Positions 53,696-64,000 of a DNA stretch of 64,000 bases are shown here, one piece after another. Within the stretch, counting starts at the first letter, position 1, and each line of letters opens with the position of its first letter. The translations under genes and the position numbers were made by a program. The DNA lies in assembly GCF_052857255.1 (NCBI RefSeq), contig NC_135502.1, positions 151,713,311-151,777,310 on the forward strand, read 5' to 3'. Source of the DNA: Amblyomma americanum (taxonomy: Eukaryota; Arthropoda; Arachnida; Ixodida; Ixodidae). The notes under the pieces are model-generated. The model saw only the letters and a list, made by a program, of their open reading frames with translations. It had not been told where the DNA came from and made no database searches.

Positions 53696-56018
53696 ATCGC
53701 TCAGTGTGCCCCCTGCCCAGTGCCAAAGAACGAAACGTGACTCGATTTAAAGCAGTGTGACGTCAATGTTGCGGCAGCTACCGATGTTACGCTGGGGGCA
53801 CTGAACAATGGTTGATTGGTTCCACACGTGCTGATGCCGTGTTGCTCGATGATAATTGTGCTGAAGCCGTGTTGCTCGATGTTCCTTGTAGCGCCGTAAC
53901 TCCAAGTATTACCGTAATTCAGCGTTTTCAGGTCGCTCTCTTAAATGCAGGTGTTCACTCGAGCAATGCAGTCTGGTAGAACAAAGCCAAGAGCCTGAAC
54001 CAAAAAGATGAAATGGTTCTTCAACATCACCTCCCTCAGGGTGCCACCATGCCCAGTTCCAAAGAACGAAACGTGACACTGATTTGAAACAGTGTGAAGT
54101 CAATGTTGCAGGAGGGTCCGATGTTACTCTGGGGGCCGTGAACAGTGGGGGATCGGTTCCACAGGTGGTGATGCCGTGTTGCTCGATGTTCCTTGTAGCG
54201 TCGTAACTCTCGGCATTACAGTAATGCAGCGTTTTCATTTCGCTTACGTATATGCAGATGTTCATTCGAGCAATGCGCCTAGTAGAACGAAGCCAAGAAC
54301 CTGAACCAAAAAGACGAATTGGCGCCTCAACATCCCCTCGCTCAAGGTGTCACCATGCCCAGTGCCATAGAACGAAACGTGACTCGATTTAAAGCAGTGA
54401 GGCGCATATGTTGCGGCAGCAGCCCATGTTACGCTTGTGGCGTTGAAAAGTGGTGGATCGGTTCCACAGGTGCAGATGCCGTTTTGGTCGATGTTCCTTG
54501 TAGCGTCGTAACTCTCGGTTTTACAATAATTCAGCAATTTCAGGTCACTATCGTGAATGCAGTTGTTCAGTTGAGCAATGCGCCTGGTAGAACGAAGCAA
54601 AGATCCTGAAATAAAAAGACGAATGGTTCCTCAACATCACCTCGCTCAGGGTGCCACCATGCTCAGTGCCAAATAACGAAACTCGACTCGATTTAAAGCA
54701 GTGTTACGTAAATGTTGCAGCAGCCTATGATACGCTGGTGGCTGTTAACATTGGTGGATCGGTTCCATAGGTGCTGATGCCGTGTTGCTCGATGTTCCTT
54801 GTGGCGTCGTAACTCTCGGTATTCCAGTATTTCAGCGTTTTCAGGTCGCTGTCGTAAATGCAGGTGTTCACTCCAGCAATTCAGCCTGGTAGAACGAAGC
54901 GAAGAACCTGAATCAAAAAGACAGTTGGTTCCTCAACGTCACCTCGCTCAGGGTGCCACCATGCACAGTTCCAAAGAACGAAGCGTGACTGGATTTAAAG
55001 CAGTGTGACGGCAATGTTGCAGCAGGTGCCGATGATACGCTGGTGGCCGTTAACAGTGGTGGATCGGTTCTAAAGGTGCTGATGCCGTTTTGCTCGATAT
55101 TACTTGTAGCGTGATAACTCTCGGTATAACAGTAATTCAGCGTTTTCAGGTCGCTGTCGTAAATGCAGGTGTTCACTTGAGCAATGTAGCCTGGTAGAAC
55201 GAAGTCAACCTGAACCAAAAATTCGAAATTTTTCCTCAATATTACCTCGCTCAGGGTACCACCATGCCCAGTGCCAAAGAACGAAATGTGACTCGATTTA
55301 AAGCCCTGTGACGTCAATGTTTCAGCAGCTGCGGTTGTTACGCTGAGTGCAGTGAACAATGGTGGATCTGTGCCACACGTGCTGATGCCGTGTTGCTCGA
55401 TGTTCCTTGCAGCGTCGTAACTCTTGGTTTCATAGTAATTCAGCGTTTTCAGGTCACTGTCGTAAATCCAGGTGTTCACTGGAGCAATCTAGCCTGGTAG
55501 AACGAAGCCAAGAACCTTAACCCAAAAGACGAAATGGTTCCTTAACACCACCTCGCTCAGGGTGCCACCATGCCCAGTGCCAAAGAACGAAATGTGACTC
55601 GATTTAAAGCAGTGTGACGTCAATGTTGCAGCAGCTGCCTATGTTACGCTCGGGCTATGAAAATGGCGGATCGGTTCCATAGGTGCTGATGCCGTGTTGC
55701 TCGATGTTCCTTGTAGCGTCCTAACAATCGGTATTACAGTAATTCAGCGTTTTCAGGTCGCTGTGGGAAATGCAGGTGTTCAATCGAGCAATGCAGCCTG
55801 GTAGAACGAAGCCAAGAACCTGAACCAAAAAGACGAAATGGTTCCTCAACATCACCTCGCTCAGGGTGTCACCATGCCTAGTGCCAAATAACGAAGCTCG
55901 ACTCGATTTAAAGCAGTGTTACGACAATGTTGCAGCAGCTGCCGATGATACGCTGGTGGCCGTTAACAGTGGTAGATCGGTTCCACAGTTGGTGATGCCT
56001 TGTTGCTCGATGTTTCTT
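53696..56018 (+). repeat. Satellite array S9, about 7.6 monomers
   Basis: Satellite between A7 and the shortened 5' end of A8. Its part from 54262 is repeated in S10 from 60636. No gene seen. Confidence 0.92.
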
Positions 56019-56831
56019 GAAGTCTTATCTCGATTTCGTTTTTTTCGTGATTTTGCTTCTGAGAAGAGTAAGCACTCGATGTTCTTTTGCTTTTATCACT
56101 TAAAGGCGCAGAGTTTACGGAACAAAGAGGACCAATTAAACACATTCTTCATGTCCTTAGGCTTTGAGTTTGATATTTTGGCCTTTACGGAAACTTGGTA
56201 CATTACCACTGAAGATGTCATCCACATCAATGGTTACAAATCTGAATGCCTGAGCAGGTGTAGTAAAAAAGGAGGTGGGGTTGCTTTATACATAAAAAGC
56301 GCTGTTCATTATGAATTAATGGCTGAACACTGTGCTATGTTGTCCGACTACGAAATTCTTTTTGTCAGATGCAGAACTTTCGTAATTGGCGTTGTGTATA
56401 GGCCTCCCGGTGGGTCTCTGGTTGAATTTTTCCGTCGACGTGAAACATTGCTTGATTCTCTGTCGTTACTGAAAATGCCTGTGGTAATTTTGGGTGACTT
56501 TAACATTGATTTCTTGCAACCTGCTAACACATCAGTTAATGAATTTGTCGACCTGTTATTAATGTATGGCTTTTCAAACAATATTGCTCTTAATACTCGC
56601 GTCTCTGCATCCAGTGAAACTTTGATTGATTTGTGTCTGACTAATCATGATGAAAGTGACGTGAAAGCCGGAGTGCTTGTAAGTGCGATTAGTGATCATT
56701 TACCTTTGTTCTGCGTCATTCCTAAGCGCACCTTTCCACAGGTTACCATAAAACACTCGACAAAAACTACGCGGGTGATAACTAATCGCGCGATAGATAA
56801 TTTCCGTCAAAATATTGCATCTGTAAACTAG
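55866..56831 (+). pseudogene. Satellite-endonuclease fusion frame and A8 endonuclease remnant
   Basis: Because of the deletion, an open frame of 321 codons now runs from satellite (about 51 codons, LDLKQCYDNVAAAADDTLVA) straight into the endonuclease of A8: FRFFRDFASEKSKHS, TETWYIT, VYRPPGGS, GDFNIDFLQ and SDHLPLF, ending at the family-wide TAG. The endonuclease part has no internal stop, which is the best state among the A copies, but HLNAQSL reads HLKAQSL, so the conserved Asn is lost. A translated fusion is possible only if a promoter lies upstream, and I see none. Confidence 0.7.
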
Positions 56832-56898
56832 TATGAAATTTTAGATAAAAATAAATCTGATTCAAACCTTTTATACAACAGTTTTCTCGAGAAAATTA

Positions 56899-58888
56899 TT
56901 GAAATTTACGTACGTTCTTTTCCTAATGGTAACTGTTAGAAAGTTTAAGAAAGCGAGGAAACCCTGGGTTACCTACGACTTAGTCAAGAGAATGAAAGCA
57001 CGAGATAACCTCTTCAGCAACTTCCTGAAATATAAGGACGTAGAGATTCTTAAGCAATATAAAAAGGTCAGGAACAGGCTAAATGCCGACATAAAAAAGT
57101 AGCGTGTTGACTACTACGCTAACAAATTTACGGACATTCTTTATGAACCTAAAAATACTTGGCGCACCCTAAAGGACCTATTGCGGCACACAAAAAATAG
57201 CATTCCCCAGGAACTTGCGTACGGCGATAAAGTGCTAAGCGGTAAATCCCTCGCTGAAGTATTCAATCAGCAGTTCTCGTGCTTCCGCTCCTTTGACTCA
57301 GAAGTTAGCAACAACTTTACGGACTATATTAACACCAGTCTGCAAAATAATATGTATCTTCGTCCTGTTACACCTACAGAAATAGCACACATTATTAGCA
57401 ATTTAAAGAACAGCTCTTCTTGTGGTTATGACGGTATTAAAGTAGCACCGATTAAAGCAGTCGCGGATTTATTATGCAAAGTTCTTTGTGACATAACAAA
57501 TATTGTGTCTTTTACAGGCACATTTCCGGGTAACATTAAAATTGCTAGGATCATCGTCTTGCTTAAAAGTGGCGCAACTGATTGCATTACTAAATTTCGG
57601 CCGATATCCATACTTCCAGTTTTTTCTAAAATTATTGAAAAAGCCTTAAATACCAGAATAAGTGGACACATGTAAAAACATAACCTTATATCCCCGAATC
57701 AGTATGGTTTTCAAAGGGGTAAATCCACTGAATCTGCGTTACTTCAAATACGTGATAAAATTGTTGCCAATATAGAAAACCAACAATACACAATAGGCTT
57801 ATTTTTAGACTTTAATAAAGCATTTGATTCAACTAAGCATGACATATTTTTTTCCAAATTACCCTTTTATGGAGTTAGAGGCATTGCTTTAGACTTATTG
57901 CGTAGCTATCTATCACACCGCTCCCAATTTGTGGAAATAAACAGCATAAAATCATATTTAGCAGACATTAGGTACGGCGTTCCACAGGGTTCTATTATAG
58001 GTCCTACGATTATCCTCCGTTATATCCATTATATCGTGGCAATACCAGAAGCACCCGATATTGTGTTATATGCCGATGATACAAAGTTTTTTTCTCCTCT
58101 GATAACATCTCTACTCTAATTCGTCTTATTAACAACTGGTTAGATTCCCTTTCAGCATGGTTATCGGCTAATAAGTTGAGCCTAAATGTTAAAAAAAAAC
58201 AAAGTATATTGTTTTTACTCCTATTAATAAGCCATTTTATTTCGCATCTTCTTTAATATTTCAATCTCAACCACTTGAAAGGGTTTCCCAGAAAGAGTTC
58301 TTGGGTGTATTCTTCCATGAAAATCTACTGTGGACGCATCACGTAAGTCACATTAAACGTAGCATAGCACAATTAATTGTATGCTCAATAAGCATCGCAC
58401 GCTGTTACCTTTAAAAATTAAATGTCAGTTATACTTTTTACTATTCATTCTAGATTACACTACTGTCTACTTATCTGGGGCGTCACTTCTAGGGCTAACT
58501 TGGAAACTCTATTCCGAATGCAGAAAAAGTGTCTTCGTATTATTCATAACCTCTCGATGTACGAACATACCTCGAGTACTTTCACCAGGACAATATTTTG
58601 AGTGTCATTAATCTATATAAACAAAAGTTATCCGAAAAAGCATTTTTAGAAATCATAAGTAATCGTGATAACTTTTTTTCTATATATACTAATACCACAA
58701 CTAACTGCACATTGAGAGCTAGAAACTTTATTAAGGTTAAAACTAGAACAAAATACGGCAATCAGCTTTTACATTGGCATATTCCTAATTTACTTAATAG
58801 TGAGCATGCTTTATTTGATATCATGCAAGATTCTTCAACCATTTCAATATTCAAAAAGAAATCGAAACTATATTTTTCCAATAATTGA
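56899..58888 (+). pseudogene. A8 reverse-transcriptase remnant
   Basis: The linker at 56899-57102 ends at the TAG shared only with A2. RT is at 57181-57675: SLAEVFNQQFSCFRSF as in A2, then FPGNIKIARIIVLLKSG as in A7. Then 57898-58119 (GVPQGSIIGP, YADDT) and C-terminal 58381-58611 and 58598-58888. The frame is broken many times. It ends at the TGA after YFSNN (58886-58888). Confidence 0.88.
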
Positions 58889-59104
58889 CTTTCGGCCTTT
58901 CTGTTTCTTTATTTCTTCATTTGCATTATTTATACCTATTAAGTTGCATTGACTTATTGTATGTATAATTGTGTCTATTGTATATATAGGTGTGTATATG
59001 TGTGTATTATGTGTATGCATTTTTTTGTGCACTGTTGTCTGCTGTGCTCGTGGCGCCAGGGGCCTAGTCAGGCGGGTATAGTCTCGCCTCTTGCTCCGGC
59101 GCCA

Positions 59105-59151
59105 CGACAATCTTGTATTGTCAGAATTATAATAAACTTCAAACTTCAAAC
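59105..59151 (+). other. 3' hairpin and tail of A8
   Basis: CGACAAT-CTTGT-ATTGTCA at 59105-59123. The first base of the stem is changed from T to C, leaving a 6-bp stem. CTTCAAA tail to 59151. Confidence 0.65.
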
Positions 59152-62100
59152 ATCGCTCAGTGTGCCCCCCTGCCCAGTGCCAAAGAACGAAACGTGACTC
59201 GATTTAAAGCAGTGTGACGTCAATGTTGCGGCAGCTACCGATGTTACGCTGGGGGCACTGAACAATGGTTGATTGGTTCCACACGTGCTGATGCCGTGTT
59301 GCTCGATGATAATTGTGCTGAAGCCGTGTTGCTCGATGTTCCTTGTAGCGCCGTAACTCCAAGTATTACCGTAATTCAGCGTTTTCAGGTCGCTCTCTTA
59401 AATGCAGGTGTTCACTCGAGCAATGCAGTCTGGTAGAACAAAGCCAAGAGCCTGAACCAAAAAGATGAAATGGTTCTTCAACATCACCTCCCTCAGGGTG
59501 CCACCATGCCCAGTTCCAAAGAACGAAACGTGACACTGATTTGAAACAGTGTGAAGTCAATGTTGCAGGAGGGTCCGATGTTACGCTGGGGGCCGTGAAC
59601 AGTGGGGGATCGGTTCCACAGGTGGTGATGCCGTGTTGCTCGATGTTCCTTGTAGCGTCGTAACTCTCGGTATTGCAGCAATTCAGCGTATTCAGGTCGC
59701 TGTCATAAATGCAGGTGTTCACTCGAGCAAGCACCCTGGTAGAACGAAGCCAAGAACCTGAACCAAAAAGACGAAAATGGTTCATCTACATCACCTCGCT
59801 CAGTGTGCCCGCCTGCCCAGTGCCAAAGAACGAAACGTGACTCGATTTAAAGCAGTTTGACATCAATGTTGCAGCAGCTACCGATGTTACGCTGGGGGCC
59901 GTGAACAGTGGTGGATCGGTTCCACAGGTGCTGATGCCGCGTTGCTTGAAGTTCCTTGTAGCGTCGTAACTCTCGGCATTACAAAAATTCAGAGTTTTCA
60001 TGCCGCTTTCGTATATGCAGGTGTTCACTCGAGCAATGCAGCCTGGTAGAACGAAGCAAGGAATCTGAATCAAAAAGACAAAAGGTTCCTCAACATCACC
60101 TCGCTCAGGGTGCCACCATGCCCAGTTCCAAAGAACGAAACGTGATTCGATTTAAAGCAGTGTGACGTCAATGTTGCAGCAGCTACCGATGTAACGTTGG
60201 GGTCCGTGAACAGTGGTGGATCGGTTCCATAGGTGCTGAAGCCGTGTTGCTCGATGTTCCTTGTAGCGTCGTAACTCTCGGCATTACAATAATGCAGCGT
60301 TTTCATTTCGCTTACGTATATGCAGGTGTTCACTCGAGAAATGCAGCCTAGTAGAACGAAGCCAAGAACCTGAACCAAAAAGACGAATTGGGGCCTCAAC
60401 ATCACCTCGCTCAGGGTGTCACCATGCGCAGTGCCAAAAAACGAAAAGTGACTCGATTTAAAGCACTGTGAAGTCAATGTTGCAGCAGCTACCGATGTTA
60501 CGCTGGGGGATGTGAGCAATGGTGGATCGGTTCCACACGTGCTGATGCCGTATTGCTCGATGTTCCTTGTAGCGTCGTAACTCTCGGCATTACAGTAATG
60601 CAGCGTTTTCATTTCGCTTACGTATATGCAGATGTTCATTCGAGCAATGCGCCTAGTAGAACGAAGCCAAGAACCTGAACCAAAAAGACGAATTGGCGCC
60701 TCAACATCACCTCGCTCAAGGTGTCACCATGCCCAGTGCCATAGAACGAAACGTGACTCGATTTAAAGCAGTGAGGCGCATATGTTGCGGCAGCAGCCCA
60801 TGTTACGCTTGTGGCGTTGAAAAGTGGTGGATCGGTTCCACAGGTGCAGATGCCGTTTTGGTCGATGTTCCTTGTAGCGTCGTAACTCTCGGTTTTACAA
60901 TATTTCAGCAATTTCAGGTCACTATCGTGAATGCAGTTGTTCAGTTGAGCAATGCGCCTGGTAGAACGAAGCAAAGATCCTGAATTAAAAAGACGAATGG
61001 TTCCTCAACATCACCTCGCTCAGGGTGCCACCATGGTCAGTGCCAAATAACGAAACTCGACTCGATTTAAAGCAGTGTTACGTAAATGTTGCAGCAGCCT
61101 ATGATACGCTGGTGGCTGTTAACATTGGTGGATCGGTTCCATAGGTGCTGATGCCGTGTTGCTCGATGTTCCTTGTAGCGTCGTAACTCTCGGTATTCCA
61201 GTATTTCAGCGTTTTCAGGTCGCTGTCGTAAATGCAGGTGTTCACTCCAGCAATTGAGCCTGGTAGAACGAAGCGAAGAACCTGAATCAAAAAGACAGTT
61301 GGTTCCTCAACGTCACCTCGCTCAGGGTGCCACCATGCACAGTTCCAAAGAACGAAGCGTGACTGGATTTAAAGCAGTGTGACGGCAATGTTGCAGCAGG
61401 TGCCGATGTTAAGCTGGGCGCCGTGAACAGAGGTGGATCGGCTCCACAGGTGCTGATACCGTGTTGCTCGATGTTCCTTGTAGCGTCGTAACTCTCGGTA
61501 TTACAGTAATTCAGCGTTTTCAGGCCGCTGTCGTAAAGGCCGGTGTTCACTCGAGCAATGCAGCCTAGTAGGACGAAGCCTAGAACCTGAACCAAAAAGA
61601 CGAAATGGTTCATTAACATTACCTCGCTCAGGGTGCCACCATGCCCTGTGCCAAAGAACGAAACGTGTCAAGATTTAAAGCAGTGTGACGTCAATGTTTC
61701 AGCAGCTGCGGTTGTTACGCTGAGGGCAGTGAACAATGGTGGATCTGTGCCACACGTGCTGATGCCGTGTTGCTCGATGTTCCTTGCAGCGTCGTAACTC
61801 TTGGTTTCATAGTAATTCAGCGTTTTCAGGTCACTGTCGTAAATCCAGGTGTTCACTGGAGCAATCTAGCCTGGTAGAACGAAGCCAAGAACCTTAACCC
61901 AAAAGACGAAATGGTTCCTTAACATCACCTCGCTCAGGGTGCCACCATGCCCAGTGCCAAAGATCGAAATGTGACTCGATTTAAAGCAGTGTGACGTCAA
62001 TGTTGCAGCAGCTGCCTATGTTACGCTCGGGCTATGAAAATGGCGGATCGGTTCCATAGGTGCTGATGCCGTGTTGCTCGATGTTCCTTGTAGCGTCCTA

Positions 62101-63665
62101 ACACTCGGTATTACAGTAATTCAGCGTTTTCAGGTCGCTGTGCTAAATGCAGGTGTTCAATCGAGCAATGCAGCCTGGTAGAACGAAGCCAAGAACCTGA
62201 ACCAAAAAGACGAAATGGTTCATCAACATCACATCGCTCAGTGTGCCCCCTGCCCCGTGCCAAAGAGCGAAACGTGACTCGATTTAAAGCAGTGTGACGT
62301 CAATGTTGCAGCAGCTACCGATGTTACGATAGGGGCAGTGAACAATGGTTGATTGGTTCCACACGTGCTGATGCAGTGTTGCTCGATGTTAATTGCGCTT
62401 AAGCCGTGTTGCTCGATGTTCCTTGTAGCGTCGTAACTCTCGACATCACAGTAATGCAGCGTTTTCATGTCGCTTTCGTATATGCAGATGTTCACTCGTG
62501 CAATGCACCCTAGTAGAACGAAGCCAAGAACCTTAACCAAAAAGACGAATTGGCGCCTCAACATCACCTCGATCATGGTGTCACCATGCCCAGTGCCAAA
62601 GAACGAAACGTGACTCGATTTAAAGCAGTGAGGCGTCAATGTTGCAGCAGCAGCCCAGTTACGCTTGTGGCGGTGAACAGTGGTGGATCGGTTCCAAAGG
62701 TGCTGATGCCGTGTTGCTCGATGTTCCTTGTAGCGTCGTGACTCTCGGTTTTACAGTAATTCAGCAATTTCAGGTCACTGCCGTAAACGCAGTTCTTCAC
62801 TCAAGCAATGGGCCTGGTAGAACGAAGCAAAGATCCTGAATCAAAAAGACAAAGGGTTCCTCAACAACACCTCGCTCAGGGTGCCACCATGCCCCGTTCC
62901 AAAGAACGAAACGTGACACTGATTTAAAGCAGTGTGAAGTCAATGTTGCAGGCGCTGCCGGTGTTACGCTGGGGGCCGTGAACAGTATTGGATCGGTTCC
63001 ACAAGTGTTGAAGCCGTGTTTCTCGATGTCCTTGTATCGTCGTGACTTTCGGCATTACAGTAATTCAGCGTTTTCATGTCGCTTTCGTAAATGCAGGTGT
63101 TCACTTGAGCAATGCAGCCTCGTAGAACGAAGCCAAGAACCTGAACCCAAAAGACGAAATGGTTCCTCAACATCACCTCGCTCAGGGTGCCACCATGCCC
63201 AGTGCCAAAGAACGAAACGTGACTCGATTTAAACCAGTGTGATGTCAATGCTGCAGCAGCAGTCCATGTTACGCTAGTGGCCGTGAACATTCGTGGATCG
63301 GTTCCACAGGTGCTGATGCCGTGTTGCTCGATGTTCCTTGTAGCGTCGTAACTCTCGGTTTTAAAGTAATTCAGCATTTTCAGGTCACGGTGATAAATGC
63401 AGTTGTTCACTCTAGCAATGCGCCTGGTAGAACGAAGCAAAGAATCTGAATCAAAAAGACAAATGGTTCCTCAACATCACCTCGCTCAGGGTGCCACCAT
63501 GCCCAGTTTCAAAGAACGAAACGTGACACTGATTTAAAGCAGTGCGAAGTCAATGTTGCAGTAGCTGCTGATGTTACGCTCGGGCCATGAACAATGGCGG
63601 ATCGGTTTCATGGGTGCTGATGCCGTGTTGCTCGATGTTCCTTGTAGCTTCGTAACTCTCAGTAT
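59152..63665 (+). repeat. Satellite array S10, about 15 monomers
   Basis: The longest satellite stretch. It includes about three extra monomers relative to S9: the offset between S9 and S10 grows from 5457 to 6374, a difference of 917 bp. It also holds an A-flank monomer without an A element at about 62200-62430. It is cut at about 63666 by the LTR-like element. No gene seen. Confidence 0.92.
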
Positions 63666-64000
63666 TGATACGGGAATAAAAGAAGAGGCGGAGAGCGAGC
63701 GCGAGCGGCGAACGCGCGGCTCTAGCACGAGGGAGATAGAACGAGAAAGCTTGGCCGCCGCCGGTCGTGCTTCGCCGGCTCTCCTCCGTACTGCTGCTAT
63801 ATTTCTCTGGGCGGGCCCGTGGCCACCCCGTGGCATCCCACACCGTAACATTTTGGTGGCAGCGGTGGGATCATGCCGCTCACCCGCTCCCAGAATCAAG
63901 CACCCGATGTGCCAGACGACAGGAGTCCACCACGAGCCGATAGCGCCGACGACGCGGCGGCCGGCGCCGCTAGACCTAGGCGCTCGGAGAGGCTCGGCTC
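63666..64000 (+). mobile_element. Ty3/Gypsy-type LTR retrotransposon, 5' end, leaves the window
   Basis: Satellite stops at CTCAGTAT and a GC-rich sequence begins, with AATAAA at about 63674. It ends in CCGTAACA at 63850, which I read as the end of an LTR (CA terminus). Three bases later TGGTGGCAGCGGTGGGAT (63854-63871) has the form of a primer-binding site complementary to a tRNA 3' end. It resembles, from memory, the Leu-tRNA type. If the LTR begins with TG at 63666 it is only 185 bp, with the polyadenylation signal very close to its start, so a truncated LTR is also possible. Confidence 0.7.
63873..64000 (+). CDS. Start of a gag-like ORF, cut by the window end
   Basis: An ATG directly after the primer-binding-site-like stretch opens a frame of at least 42 codons without a stop: MPLTRSQNQAPDVPDD, then a Ser/Pro/Asp/Ala-rich stretch and RPRRSERLGS. 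Gag N-termini of Ty3/Gypsy elements are often low-complexity like this. The position right after the LTR and primer site is the main argument; no conserved domain is visible in so short a piece. Base composition is far more GC-rich than the neighbouring satellite and A copies. Confidence 0.6.
   Translation, partial: MPLTRSQNQAPDVPDDRSPPRADSADDAAAGAARPRRSERLG

Larger units (their letters stand above)
56019..59151 (+). mobile_element. Family A copy A8, 5'-deleted and chimeric
   Basis: The usual 5' junction is missing. Satellite CGATGTTTCTTG joins directly to endonuclease sequence AAGTCTTATCTCG. Compared with A7 (50172-50566) about 395 bp are deleted, covering the end of the satellite and the ORF1 tail. 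The 5' half resembles A2 and the 3' half A7, with the switch between 57512 and 57530. The tail and 3' junction are standard. Confidence 0.92.

Noticed and set aside
63534..63899. Minus-strand open frame across the satellite/LTR junction
   Set aside because: It joins unrelated sequences and opposes the gag-like frame; it is open because the region is GC-rich.
1..64000. CRISPR arrays, bacterial operons, tRNA or rRNA genes
   Set aside because: The direct repeats are a 305-bp satellite without spacers. The genes are eukaryotic retrotransposon ORFs. I recognised no tRNA or rRNA sequence.

Overview
The window is eukaryotic repeat DNA with no single-copy host gene that I can see. The codon style of the reverse transcriptases, the CR1/L2-like retrotransposons with short 3' repeat tails and the look of the 3' end of one element remind me of hard-tick (ixodid) genomes. 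That host guess is from memory and is only moderately secure; arthropod is safer.

Layout: a satellite of about 305 bp per monomer fills most of the space between broken non-LTR retrotransposons. Four transposon types occur. Family A (CR1/Jockey-type, plus strand, 8 copies): A1 1-2028, A2 10744-14134, A3 16605-24619 (split by C), A4 25865-29258, A5 33564-36946, A6 38193-41582, A7 50306-53695, A8 56019-59151. Family B (plus strand, 2 near-full-length copies): B1 4742-8858 and B2 44297-48422. Element C (minus strand, nearly intact): 19146-23780, inserted inside A3. At the right edge, from about 63666, an LTR-like end, a primer-binding-site-like stretch and the start of a gag-like frame mark a Ty3/Gypsy-type element leaving the window.

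The A copies are not independent insertions. Seven copies whose 5' end is visible or not deleted share the same satellite junctions and the same 5' truncation inside ORF1, and all seven that contain the region share a stop codon between endonuclease and reverse transcriptase. One dead insertion was therefore copied together with its satellite surroundings into a higher-order repeat. Two large duplications are readable: 14.70-31.66 kb repeats as 31.66-43.98 kb (without C, so C came later), and 1-10.1 kb repeats as 39.55-49.69 kb. A8 is a chimera of A2-like and A7-like halves, with a switch inside an interval of fewer than 20 bp.

The most unusual biology is in B and C. Both start ORF1 with a short hydrophobic leader ending in a 2A-type ribosome-skipping motif (GDIEENPGP in B, GDVELNPGP in C). 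In both, ORF1 and ORF2 lie in the same reading frame, separated by only one stop codon followed by C (UAG-C in B, UGA-C in C), with no AUG before the endonuclease domain. This suggests stop-codon readthrough as the way ORF2 is made. Family A uses a different arrangement, a UAAUG stop/start overlap. B and C also carry tandem 5' leader units with lengths divisible by three (243 and 297 bp).
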